A stretch of 14,149 nucleotides of DNA. It comes from a bacterium (GTDB taxonomy: Bacteria > Patescibacteriota > UBA1384 > XYA2-FULL-43-10 > 1-14-0-10-43-13). Positions within the stretch are counted from its first letter, which is position 1. Each line of letters begins with the position of its first letter. Under the pieces are notes generated by a model. The model ran no database searches, was not told the origin of the DNA, and saw only the letters and a program-made list of their open reading frames with translations. A program made the translations under genes and the position numbers. Shown here piece after piece: positions 1 to 6,629 of the stretch. The stretch is from the NCBI GenBank assembly GCA_030649445.1, contig JAUSKR010000025.1, positions 1 to 14,149 on the forward strand, read 5' to 3'.

Positions 1-706
1 CTAGCGCCGAAGCAACAAATTGCGGTCCAAGCAGTTCCGATCTGATCGCAATTTTCTGGCCAACGCTACAAATCCTGTATTCTGTACCCGAAAGAGTCAC
101 TTTAATATTTTCAGCATAAAAGTTTGCAGTGTGATCTGAAACAGCGTAAAAAATAGTTTTAGGAAAATCAATCTTGGCTAGGACCGCGTCATCGCGATTG
201 GCGATTACAGTGCCACCATCTTTAACAATTTTTAGAATGGACAATTTCTCGGCATGATAATCGGATGTCATTGCGAAGTTGGCCAGATGGGCGCCACTGA
301 CCGAGGTTATGACAGCAATATCGAGCTTTATAATCCGGCCGAAATATGCGATATCGCCCGGTTTGTCCACACCCAATTCCAGAACTAAATACTTTGGGAA
401 GGTTTTTTGAAAGGTTTTGAAATACGCCTGGATTAAAAAAAACGGCCAGAGCCATCCGGGCGCTGATTTTCTCTCGCCATAACCAAGTATCGCCAGGGGC
501 AGACCCATCTCGGAATTGAAGTTGCCGTGGCTCTTTCTAATTTTGTCGCCAAAATGATCATGCAAGACATGGTAAACCGCTTCCTTGGTCGAGCTCTTTC
601 CGGCCGAACCGGTGATGCCGATAATAAAAGGCTGATGAATTCGAATCATCTTCCGCGCCTCTGCAGCTAAAATCCAATGAATAATTTTTAAGCCAATTTT
701 TTTCAT
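1..706 (-). CDS. murF: MurF-like Mur ligase, 3' part beyond window
   Basis: Likely UDP-N-acetylmuramoyl-tripeptide--D-alanyl-D-alanine ligase, the ATP-dependent cytoplasmic step that completes the peptidoglycan precursor. The 235 visible codons are open with no stop. They show the Mur-ligase P-loop GSAGKSST (residues 33-40), GNFNSEMGLPLAIL (61-74), LELGVDKPGDI (109-119) and AVITSVSGAHLANF (131-144) followed by HAEKLSI. The ATG at 706 is fixed by an in-frame TAA nine bases upstream. The P-loop therefore begins 33 residues in, whereas E. coli-type MurF has about 100 residues before it: the N-terminal substrate-binding domain is absent, replaced by a short hydrophobic/basic stretch. It lies 24 bases downstream of ftsI and is probably co-transcribed. 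The MurF assignment rather than another Mur ligase rests on the GNFNSE and ELG motifs and on the position after ftsI. Confidence 0.82.
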   Translation of the reverse strand, partial: MKKIGLKIIHWILAAEARKMIRIHQPFIIGITGSAGKSSTKEAVYHVLHDHFGDKIRKSHGNFNSEMGLPLAILGYGERKSAPGWLWPFFLIQAYFKTFQKTFPKYLVLELGVDKPGDIAYFGRIIKLDIAVITSVSGAHLANFAMTSDYHAEKLSILKIVKDGGTVIANRDDAVLAKIDFPKTIFYAVSDHTANFYAENIKVTLSGTEYRICSVGQKIAIRSELLGPQFVASAL

Positions 707-730
707 TGCCGCTTATTTGTGCCCTATTTT

Positions 731-2473
731 CTACTGAATCGATTCCGTCGGCGGAATCCTGTAATGGTAGTTTAGCAGGTAAGAGGCAATTTCGCCAAAT
801 AGCGGCCCCGATGTCCGCTCGGCAAATTCCGCCGTTTTCGGCTTGTCGAGCTTGACCAACATGACAAATCTCGGATCGTTTGACGGTGCCATGCCGATGA
901 CGGAATGAATAAAAATACCCAAATTGCTTTCGTTTGCTTCATAGCCGCCACCCGCCTTGGGTATCTGAGCCGTACCTGTTTTCGCTCCAACCCTAAATCC
1001 TTGCGTCAATGATTTGATAATCCTACCCGATTGTACAACAGAATATAGCATCTCGCGCACTGTCTCAGCTGTTTTTTGCGAAACAATTTGTTCCCCTTCC
1101 TGCTTCTCGATCTTTTTTTCACCTCCGTCAGAATAAATAATTTTATCAACGACATGGGGATAGATGTATTTTCCATTATTCGCCAGAGCGGTATAAGCCG
1201 TCACCATTTGCAATGGCGTCACTGAAACACCCTGACCAAAAGCGATTGTGGCACGGTTGATGTTGTGCCACTGCTTCAGTGCTGGCATCCGGCCGGCTGT
1301 TTCGCCATCGAGATCAATGCCTGTCTTGTCCAAAAACCCGAATTTGCTAATATATTTATATTCGAGATCATTACCAAGATGATTCCCGACCCAGACCATG
1401 CCGACGTTGTCGGAGTGCTGAAGAATCTGAGCGACGTTTTCGCGGCCAAAGGCCTTGTTCTCAGCGGTATGAATAGTATAGCCGTCGACATTGACACTCT
1501 TGTCAAAAACGCCTTCGTCTTCCGGTTTTAGGACACCCGAATCAAGCGCCGATGAAACAATCAGTGGCTTGAAAATACTGCCCGGCTCATAGAGATTGGC
1601 GATGGCCGGATTGACGAATTTCGCCGGATCGGTATTGGCCTGGGCTTTGTAGTCATTTGGGTCAAACGAGGGCTGGCTTGCCATTGCCACGATGCCGCCG
1701 GTCTTGACATCCATGATGACAACAGTACCAGAATCAGCCTGATAATCAGTAATTGCCTTTGCCAACTTTTGCTCGACAAAATACTGGACTGACCGGTCGA
1801 TTGTCAGAACGTAGCTTGTGCCATTTTGCGGATTTGTCTGGCTAAGCATACTAATCATCCGGCCAAGAGTGTCTTTTTCACCGACAACGTTGCCCTCCTT
1901 GCCGGTCAGCTCAGAGTTGTAATGACCCTCAACACCATAATTGCCGATGCCATCAGCATTGACAAAACCGAGTAGTTGAGAGGCCAGCGTCCCCTCAGGA
2001 TAAAACCGACTGTACTCAGGCATAACAAAAATGCCAGAAATATTCTTGTTTGAGATACTATTTGCTTGATCAAGAGTCAATCCTCGCTTGAGAGGCGGAA
2101 CGTAGAGCTTGGTGTTGTTGATGGAGTTGAAAATATCACTCTCCACCAAACTTAAAAGACTAGCCAGATCTGTGGCAGTTTTTTGTTTATCCCGGATTTG
2201 ATTCGGCACCGCCCAAACCGAAAAACTTTTGACGTCAAAGGAAAGAGGGTAATAGGAATTCGGATCAGAGACCGAATCGTGAACTAAAATCCGGCCCCGG
2301 CTGGCCATTTCAGTCTTCTCAAATCGTTGCTGGCTCTCGGCCAAAGCCAGATAATGTCCATGCTGAAACACCCCAATTTCAACCATGCGGTATGATAAAA
2401 CAAAGAAGAGAACAATCACGGCAAAACTGAACGCCATCAGACGCGATTGTATTGTCTTTTGGTAAGCATCCAT
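731..2473 (-). CDS. ftsI: FtsI/PBP2-type peptidoglycan transpeptidase
   Basis: Class B penicillin-binding protein of 580 residues, the septal (FtsI-like) DD-transpeptidase that cross-links peptidoglycan outside the membrane. Residues 1-11 are cytoplasmic, followed by one transmembrane segment (about 12-28) and the N-terminal PBP dimerisation domain (about 55-215, containing RGRIL and the GFV/GVEG region). The transpeptidase domain has the three catalytic motifs: SIFK with Ser299, SDN at 354-356 and KTG at 498-500. The first motif reads EPGSIFKP, where many FtsI proteins have EPGSTFKP. Length is normal for the family. No C-terminal PASTA repeats are present. It follows the ftsL-like gene by 25 bases and precedes murF by 24, the usual dcw order. 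The start ATG at 2473 has no strong Shine-Dalgarno. Confidence 0.94.
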   Translation of the reverse strand: MDAYQKTIQSRLMAFSFAVIVLFFVLSYRMVEIGVFQHGHYLALAESQQRFEKTEMASRGRILVHDSVSDPNSYYPLSFDVKSFSVWAVPNQIRDKQKTATDLASLLSLVESDIFNSINNTKLYVPPLKRGLTLDQANSISNKNISGIFVMPEYSRFYPEGTLASQLLGFVNADGIGNYGVEGHYNSELTGKEGNVVGEKDTLGRMISMLSQTNPQNGTSYVLTIDRSVQYFVEQKLAKAITDYQADSGTVVIMDVKTGGIVAMASQPSFDPNDYKAQANTDPAKFVNPAIANLYEPGSIFKPLIVSSALDSGVLKPEDEGVFDKSVNVDGYTIHTAENKAFGRENVAQILQHSDNVGMVWVGNHLGNDLEYKYISKFGFLDKTGIDLDGETAGRMPALKQWHNINRATIAFGQGVSVTPLQMVTAYTALANNGKYIYPHVVDKIIYSDGGEKKIEKQEGEQIVSQKTAETVREMLYSVVQSGRIIKSLTQGFRVGAKTGTAQIPKAGGGYEANESNLGIFIHSVIGMAPSNDPRFVMLVKLDKPKTAEFAERTSGPLFGEIASYLLNYHYRIPPTESIQ

Positions 2474-2498
2474 ATTTAGATCATATCAAAAAAATGGT

Positions 2499-2852
2499 TT
2501 AATTGTGAACCGGAGTGCCATTGACATAATTAACATTTGTAACCGGTTCCATCACAGTCTTTTGAGTGCCGTTGTCAATTTGCTGAAGGGATTTCAATCT
2601 CGTTTGCTCGGCCTGCAACCTTTCTTGCTCTAGACTAAGATTGTTTTTGGTCGTCTGGATGTCTCTGACTTCGATGCTCCGGCTAGCTCCGGCAGTTGAT
2701 TGGCTCAAATAAACTATCGCTAAAACAGCAATTGCCGTCAAAGTGACAAATTTAATCGCGCCTGGACCAATCACAATTGATTTCGAAATCGTTTTTTTCT
2801 TCCGGCCAGACTCAGTCCTGCGACTCCTGGTGACGATAAAATTTCTACCCAC
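2499..2852 (-). CDS. ftsL: FtsL/DivIC-like division protein
   Basis: A 117-residue bitopic membrane protein. It has a strongly basic cytoplasmic N-terminus (residues 1-25, many Arg/Lys), one transmembrane helix (about 33-50), then a predicted coiled coil (about 58-93, heptad-like Leu with Glu/Gln), and a short polar tail. This is the architecture of FtsL/DivIC septum proteins, which bridge FtsB and the FtsI/FtsW synthase. Sequence is too divergent for a residue-level match, so the call rests on topology and on its place directly before ftsI. Translation starts at GTG (2850-2852); the Shine-Dalgarno GGAGG at 2857-2861 is four bases upstream and supports this start. Upstream lie 470 bp of repeats instead of rsmH. 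Confidence 0.72.
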   Translation of the reverse strand: MGRNFIVTRSRRTESGRKKKTISKSIVIGPGAIKFVTLTAIAVLAIVYLSQSTAGASRSIEVRDIQTTKNNLSLEQERLQAEQTRLKSLQQIDNGTQKTVMEPVTNVNYVNGTPVHN

Positions 2853-2865
2853 AGATCCTCCGATT

Positions 2866-2983
2866 GTAAGCCTGTAAGCAAATAAGCTTAAAAGCTTGCG
2901 ATTGATTTGAAATTTTTACTTACTAGCTTACCTTGCCCCGCCTTGAGCACAGGCGGGGTGAACTTACCAGCTTACTAGCTTAC
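2866..2983. repeat. TAAGC/TAGCTTAC low-complexity repeat with GC hairpin
   Basis: Tandem-like copies of the words taagc and ctagcttac occur on both sides of a perfect 8-bp GC hairpin (2936-2943 pairs with 2951-2958, 7-nt loop). The string cttactagcttac occurs at both 2918-2930 and 2971-2983. A related tract occurs at 13783-13822 before the 5S gene. It lies between the mraZ and ftsL genes and has no coding potential I would support. Confidence 0.55.
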
Positions 2984-3037
2984 TTCCAAATAATAGGCCA
3001 GCACTTTTTTCGCACAAAGTTTTGTTTTTGACTGGTT

Positions 3038-3175
3038 CCTCTCCTTTCTAAGGAGAGGTCAGGTGAGGTACGATCACCTCAAGTTGAACTATTTAAGCTT
3101 TACCCCTCCTAAGTGTCCCGCGAAACCCGAATGGGTGAAGTGGGACGGAATAAAGCCTAAGTTTTTTTGTGCTGG
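3038..3175. repeat. Hairpin-rich intergenic repeat segment
   Basis: Part of the 470-bp gap between mraZ and the ftsL-like gene. It contains a perfect 9-bp hairpin (3038-3046 with 3050-3058, TCT loop), then a 6-bp hairpin TGAGGT/ACCTCA (3064-3069 with 3076-3081), then a segment containing gtcccgcg and gtgggacgg that can also pair. This type of hairpin-dense intergenic DNA is typical of dispersed repeats. A plus-strand open frame over it (3063-3248) shows no domain and low-complexity composition, so I do not call it a gene. Confidence 0.45.
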
Positions 3176-3186
3176 CTTATTATCTA

Positions 3187-3321
3187 AAAGTAAACTTTTA
3201 TTTATCATTGCTCATTTTTCATTGATCATTAATTTGACGATTAAATAATTTACCATTTAGAAATAAACAAATTGATAAATGATAAATTAAAGGAAAATGA
3301 TAAATTGTAAAATGAAAAATA
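3187..3321 (-). repeat. AT-rich dispersed repeat, copy 1 (inverted)
   Basis: Read on the minus strand, this shows the same succession of words (cattttacaattt, tttatcatt, aattaatgatcaatg, aaaaatgagcaatgataa) as the repeats at 11730-11846 and 14029-14142, but in opposite orientation and more diverged. It is almost free of G and C and contains internal dyads. It lies directly downstream of the mraZ stop codon. Confidence 0.5.
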
Positions 3322-3323
3322 AC

Positions 3324-3755
3324 CTAAAATCCTATATTCTCAAGACCTTCAGCCACTTCATCGGAATTTTCTTCCATTTCGGTTTTGAATTTTGACCATT
3401 TTTCCTCGGCCCAAATTTCCAAACGATTGTGCATGCCAGTTACGACAACTTTATTCTTAATTCCTGCATAATCGTTTAAATATTTGGGGATGTTAATCCG
3501 GCCGGCTTTGTCGAGTTTTAGATCCATCGCACCAGACAGGACGAAGCGGGAAAATGATCGGGCGGCCTTTTGTGTTATCGGCAGATTCGAAACCTCGTCA
3601 GCTATTTTTTGCCATTCTTCAGGTGTGTAAACCCAGAGACAGCCGTCAAGTCCGCGAGTCAGGACAGCACCAGTCGCCAAATCGACCCGGAATTTCACCG
3701 GAATTGATAGTCTGCCCTTGTCATCAATACTGTGGCTGTACTCTCCGATGAACAT
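3324..3755 (-). CDS. mraZ: MraZ transcriptional regulator
   Basis: Transcriptional regulator of the division and cell-wall (dcw) cluster, normally a ring-shaped oligomer that represses its own operon. The 143-residue length is typical. It holds two SpoVT/AbrB-like swapped-hairpin domains, each with the family signature DxxxR: DDKGR at residues 11-15 within FIGEYSHSIDDKGRLSIP, and DKAGR at 82-86 within AMDLKLDKAGRINIP. The last 20 residues are acidic. It is the first gene of the minus-strand cluster. It is preceded by a good promoter (3849-3877) and TGGGA repeats (3797-3828) that fit MraZ autoregulation. The ATG at 3755 lacks a strong Shine-Dalgarno. The usual next gene, rsmH, is not found here. 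Confidence 0.95.
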   Translation of the reverse strand: MFIGEYSHSIDDKGRLSIPVKFRVDLATGAVLTRGLDGCLWVYTPEEWQKIADEVSNLPITQKAARSFSRFVLSGAMDLKLDKAGRINIPKYLNDYAGIKNKVVVTGMHNRLEIWAEEKWSKFKTEMEENSDEVAEGLENIGF

Positions 3756-3796
3756 AAATTACTTTCGATTATCAAGTTACTTGTGAATTTGTTGCT

Positions 3797-3828
3797 TCCC
3801 ACCACGCTAAGCGTCCCACAAACTCCCA
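3797..3828 (-). promoter_or_regulatory. MraZ-box-like TGGGA repeats
   Basis: On the minus strand TGGGA occurs three times upstream of mraZ: at 3824-3828, 3814-3818 (ten bases on) and 3797-3801 (17 bases on). MraZ of E. coli and Mycoplasma is known to bind TGGG(N) repeats spaced by about ten bases. Two copies here keep that spacing and the third is shifted. They lie just downstream of the predicted start point, suiting repression. Confidence 0.6.
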
Positions 3829-3848
3829 CTTTTTAACACATGACTACA

Positions 3849-3877
3849 ATTTTAGGTTGATATTTTCAATTAGTCAA
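3849..3877 (-). promoter_or_regulatory. Promoter of mraZ/dcw cluster
   Basis: Minus-strand -35 TTGACT (3872-3877), 17-base spacer, -10 TAAAAT (3849-3854). The predicted start is near 3842, about 87 bases ahead of the mraZ ATG, with the TGGGA repeats in the leader. Confidence 0.6.
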
Positions 3878-3907
3878 GCAAGTTATCCCCCGCTACTAAT
3901 TTAGTAC

Positions 3908-3932
3908 ACAAAAAAATCCAGCACTAGACTGG
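3908..3932 (-). terminator. Weak terminator after glyS
   Basis: On the minus strand a short CCAG/CTGG stem (3929-3932 with 3918-3921, 7-nt loop) is followed by seven T (3916-3910). The stem is short, so this is tentative, but it sits between the glyS stop and the mraZ promoter. Confidence 0.35.
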
Positions 3933-3959
3933 GTTAAATTAATGAAATCTAAAAAGTTG

Positions 3960-5378
3960 CTACACTTTTTTCAAGAAGTAAGTTAGAAGTTCAGTTATTT
4001 TAATTCTTTCCTGCTTCATCGTGTCGCGGTCACGGACGGTGACGGATTTATCTTTGAGTGAATCAAAATCGACAGTCACGCCCCATGGCGTGCCAATTTC
4101 ATCCTGGCGGCGGTAACGCCGGCCGATCGAACCGGATTCATCGTAAAAAGTCGCAATGCCGGCTTTGCGTAAATCAACGATAATTTCTTTTGCCGTCTCC
4201 GGAAGACCTTCTTTTTTCATCAAAGGAAAAACGGCTACTTTGACCGGAGCCAACTTCGGATGAAGCCGCAGAGTTACCTCGCCTTTTTCCCGACCATCTT
4301 TACCATCAGATTCGTCATAAGCATCAACAATGAAAGCCAACATCGCCCTGTCGACACCCATCGTCGGCTCGACTACATATGGCAAATATTTCTTATTATT
4401 GACCTCGTCAAAATATTTAAGATCCGCACCAGAATGTTTGGAATGTTGTTCCAAATCAAACTTTGTCCGCTGAGCCACGCCGGCCAGCTCCGACATGCCA
4501 AACGGAAAATTATATTCGATGTCTGAAGTTCCGGCCGAATAATGTGACAGCTCGCTCTTTTCATGGGCCCGAATTGTTAAGTTCTCATCTCTGATGCCAA
4601 AATCAGTAAAAAATTCCTTCCACCTCGCCAGCCAATACGTGAACCACTTTTTCGATTCATCCAAGCTCGGCTCGACGAAATATTCAATCTCAGCTTGTTC
4701 AAATTCTCTGGTCCGGAAAGTAAAATTGCCCGGCGTAATTTCATTGCGGAACGCTTTGCCGATCTGACCGATACCAAAAGGAACTTTAATCCTATTTGAT
4801 TGGAGAACATTTTGAAAATTAATAAACATCCCCTGCGCCGTTTCCGGCCGCAGATAGGCGATTGAGGCCGTGTCCTCGCTTACACCAATGAAAGTTTTGA
4901 ACATTAAATTGAAATTCTTCGACTCGGCAAATTCATGTTCGCCACCACTTACACACACGATCATCTCCTTCTGCTCCGGTGTCAGGTTTTTAACATTTGG
5001 ATTTTGAGATTTGGAATTTGTTTCGGATTTCGGATTTCGAATTTCGGATTTCAATTCTTCCAAGTGGTCTTCCCGAAACCTTTTGTGACACTTTTTACAT
5101 TCTACTAATGGATCAGTAAAAGACCCAAGATGCCCACTGGCTTCCCAGACTTTCGGATTTTGAATGATGGCTGAATCCATGCCAACGATATCGTCGCGTT
5201 CGACGACAAATCGTTTCCACCATTCATTTTTCAAATTTAATTTTAATTGCGCGCCAAGCGGACCATAATCAAAAGCATTAGCAAACCCGCCATAAATCTC
5301 ACTCGCTGGATACACAAATCCCCGCCGCTTACACAGCGAGATAACTTTTTCCATCAAGTTGTTTGAATTTTCCGCCAT
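3960..5378 (-). CDS. glyS: Glycyl-tRNA synthetase (dimeric, class II)
   Basis: Charges tRNA-Gly with glycine; cytoplasmic. The single-chain (eukaryote/Thermus-like) form, 472 residues from the ATG at 5378. It shows the N-terminal catalytic start (RGFVYPASEIYGG), motif 2 (YLRPETAQGMF at about 175-185, FRNE at 210-213), motif 3 (GVDR at 341-344) and the C-terminal anticodon-binding domain (VAVFPLMKK to the end). A Cys pair CKKC (94-97) is present, but the expected second CxxC reads CVSGG, so that zinc site looks incomplete. Between them, residues about 109-133 are a low-complexity insert (see 4984-5054). The ATG at 5378 follows AGG closely and starts where similarity begins. An in-frame ATG at 5420 would add 14 residues encoded by repeat DNA. 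Confidence 0.93.
   Translation of the reverse strand: MAENSNNLMEKVISLCKRRGFVYPASEIYGGFANAFDYGPLGAQLKLNLKNEWWKRFVVERDDIVGMDSAIIQNPKVWEASGHLGSFTDPLVECKKCHKRFREDHLEELKSEIRNPKSETNSKSQNPNVKNLTPEQKEMIVCVSGGEHEFAESKNFNLMFKTFIGVSEDTASIAYLRPETAQGMFINFQNVLQSNRIKVPFGIGQIGKAFRNEITPGNFTFRTREFEQAEIEYFVEPSLDESKKWFTYWLARWKEFFTDFGIRDENLTIRAHEKSELSHYSAGTSDIEYNFPFGMSELAGVAQRTKFDLEQHSKHSGADLKYFDEVNNKKYLPYVVEPTMGVDRAMLAFIVDAYDESDGKDGREKGEVTLRLHPKLAPVKVAVFPLMKKEGLPETAKEIIVDLRKAGIATFYDESGSIGRRYRRQDEIGTPWGVTVDFDSLKDKSVTVRDRDTMKQERIKITELLTYFLKKV
4984..5054 (-). repeat. Repeat-derived insert inside glyS
   Basis: The plus strand shows repeated variants of ggatttcg/gatttgg with a period of seven to nine bases. In the glyS frame it reads as a Lys/Ser/Asn/Pro-rich run (SEIRNPKSE, SKSQNPN). 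It lies between the CKKC pair and the NFNLMF motif, a surface-insertion region of the enzyme. It looks like an intergenic-type repeat that entered the gene while keeping the frame. Confidence 0.6.
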
Positions 5379-5418
5379 CCTAATTTCTCGTAGCCCAAGC
5401 TTTAGCTTGCTATTTGTC

Positions 5419-5453
5419 ATCCCGGCCTGCAGTTCGAGAGCCGGGATCTTTTT
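5419..5453. repeat. CCCGGC/GCCGGG palindromic repeat
   Basis: Perfect 8-bp stem ATCCCGGC (5419-5426) with GCCGGGAT (5440-5447) and a 13-nt loop, followed on the plus strand by CTTTTT. Terminator-like on the plus strand, but no plus-strand gene precedes it. It covers the alternative glyS ATG at 5420 and argues that this upstream start is repeat DNA. Confidence 0.5.
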
Positions 5454-5489
5454 ATTATTGTTCGAACAAAGTGAGAACTACCCAAAATC

Positions 5490-5498
5490 ATAATACCA
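5490..5498 (-). promoter_or_regulatory. Extended -10 promoter for glyS
   Basis: Minus strand TGGTATTAT, i.e. TGn plus -10 TATTAT (5490-5495). No convincing -35. The leader to the glyS start would be about 105 bases and would include the CCCGGC hairpin. Confidence 0.4.
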
Positions 5499-5520
5499 CA
5501 ATAATTTATCCACTTCACTA

Positions 5521-5549
5521 TTGCTTTTTTATAAATTTTATTGTATTAT
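5521..5549 (+). promoter_or_regulatory. Promoter of the DUF218-like gene
   Basis: -35 TTGCTT (5521-5526), 17-base AT spacer, -10 TATTAT (5544-5549). The start would be near 5556. The leader then holds a CGGAG/CTCCG hairpin ahead of the Shine-Dalgarno. The -35 region lies in AT-rich host-like DNA and GC-rich DNA begins right after the -10. Confidence 0.5.
5526..5535 (+). repeat. 10-bp direct repeat flanking GC-rich cassette
   Basis: TTTTTATAAA at 5526-5535 recurs exactly at 6501-6510, directly after the terminator stem of the GC-rich gene. The two copies bracket the cassette like a target-site duplication. The second copy includes the terminator T-run, and AT-rich decamers can recur by chance, so this is suggestive only. 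Confidence 0.35.
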
Positions 5550-5593
5550 TGCGACGCAATCGGAGCACGATCTCCGAACGCAGGAGACAGCCA

Positions 5594-6415
5594 ATGACGG
5601 GAAGGGATGTACTTGCACTCGGGTCGGTTGTCGAATTCCTGATGTACTTCGGACTCACGATCGACCCCCTGACCGAAGTCGAGCAATTCGTGAATGCTCT
5701 CGCCCAGCTCGATCCGCGGTACAAGGAAGGCCGCGATCTGGTTCGATACCAACTCGAGCAGGATCAGACTCAGTGGCCAGCCGAAGCGGTCGAAGCCATC
5801 ATGGCCTGCGCCAACTACATGGGTATGCGCAAGCTGGACACTCCACTGGTCGGGAACTTCGATCTCGTCGTCGCCCTTGGTGGCGCGCGCCAAGCCAACC
5901 TCGACCGCGCTCAGTTTGCTGCAAAGGCGTGGAGCGAGGAGGCAACAACGTTCGGTCAGCTCATCGTCGCCGGTTCGAACCGGATCTTGCTCGAGACCGA
6001 GATTGAGAATGTGGTCAACTACGCACGGGACGCACGTACGGAGTTCGACCTCTGTGTTGCGGCAGCCGGTCTCGTGGCAGTCCAGTGGCCGGGGATGATC
6101 ACCTCCCAATTCTGCGTCTTGGACGAACGCGCCGGAACGCCGGCTATACTGGAATCGCTGATCGGTGCCGGCCTCGGTAGCCGACTCCTGTCCGTCGATT
6201 CGCGGATCGCCGTGGTCACGACGCAGATCTACACTCTCGCCACCGAACTGGATCTTGCACGCGTCCTGAACAAGCTCCGCATCCGTGCCCACAGGATGGT
6301 CGCAGGCACCCCGAGCGACCCGGAGACCTTCGCCAAGCGGACGACCGCCACGTACCTTTCCGAGGTGATCCGCACCCTGCGTGCCGCCGCCCTGGCCGCC
6401 CAGGCCGGCGTCTGA
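5594..6415 (+). CDS. Divergent DUF218/YdcF-like protein, GC-rich gene
   Basis: A 273-residue protein without signal peptide or membrane span. The core resembles DUF218 (YdcF/SanA/ElyC): FDLVVALGGARQANLDRA (89-106) matches the family's LGG strand, LIVAGSNR (123-130) its second strand, CVLDERAGTPAILES (174-188) the conserved acidic/Thr motif, and IAVVTTQIYTLATELD (205-220) the VTS strand, though the usual His is replaced. Biochemical function of this family is poorly defined. Residues 1-85 are a helical N-terminal extension. Shine-Dalgarno AGGAG (5582-5586) with 7-base spacing fixes the ATG at 5594; upstream in-frame codons run into AT-rich intergenic DNA. Composition is foreign: 40 of 60 bases are G/C at 5881-5940 against 22 of 60 at 7441-7500 in recO. 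It stands alone between its own promoter and terminator, with no co-oriented neighbours. Likely acquired laterally. Confidence 0.85.
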   Translation: MTGRDVLALGSVVEFLMYFGLTIDPLTEVEQFVNALAQLDPRYKEGRDLVRYQLEQDQTQWPAEAVEAIMACANYMGMRKLDTPLVGNFDLVVALGGARQANLDRAQFAAKAWSEEATTFGQLIVAGSNRILLETEIENVVNYARDARTEFDLCVAAAGLVAVQWPGMITSQFCVLDERAGTPAILESLIGAGLGSRLLSVDSRIAVVTTQIYTLATELDLARVLNKLRIRAHRMVAGTPSDPETFAKRTTATYLSEVIRTLRAAALAAQAGV

Positions 6416-6438
6416 GCACTTCGTGAACATTCAACCGC

Positions 6439-6505
6439 GGCGAGTCGCCACCTGCGCCTCGCCCCAAACCGCACCTGACCAGAGATGGCCAGGTGTTTGG
6501 TTTTT
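6439..6505 (+). terminator. Terminator of the DUF218-like gene
   Basis: A 6-bp hairpin GGCGAG/CTCGCC (6439-6444 with 6458-6463) is followed by a long stem: CCAAA..CACCTG..CC (6464-6480) pairs with GG..CAGGTG..TTTGG (6487-6500), then five T (6501-6505). This is a good intrinsic terminator on the plus strand, starting 23 bases after the stop codon. Confidence 0.8.
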
Positions 6506-6583
6506 ATAAACACATCTTTACTTAATCATTTTTTTACTAGATCATAATCTAAATAAAATTTCATTTTACAAAATTCAGTACAT

Positions 6584-6629
6584 AAAACATCAGCAATTTC
6601 ACACGATCGTTTGAATTAATTGATGTTTT
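6584..6629. promoter_or_regulatory. Diverged palindrome, second operator-like site
   Basis: A 46-bp imperfect palindrome centred on ACGATCGT-like core: outer arms AAAACATCA/TGATGTTTT and the centre CGATCG are kept, with six mismatched pairs between. Same centre and same outer CATCA/TGATG as the perfect palindrome at 7251-7298. The two sites flank the PaaX/Cas2-like gene. Confidence 0.65.

Noticed and set aside
3063..3248. Plus-strand 61-codon frame between mraZ and ftsL
   Set aside because: It covers hairpins and AT repeat DNA, has no Shine-Dalgarno and no domain-like sequence.
5379..5420. Upstream ATG of glyS adding 14 residues
   Set aside because: The extension is encoded by repeat DNA (aagctaaagctt and CCCGGC hairpin) and glycyl-tRNA synthetase similarity begins after the ATG at 5378.
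5546..6430. Long minus-strand open frame (294 codons) opposite the DUF218-like gene
   Set aside because: GC-rich codon bias keeps the antisense frame open. The plus strand has the promoter, Shine-Dalgarno, terminator and family motifs; the antisense product has none.
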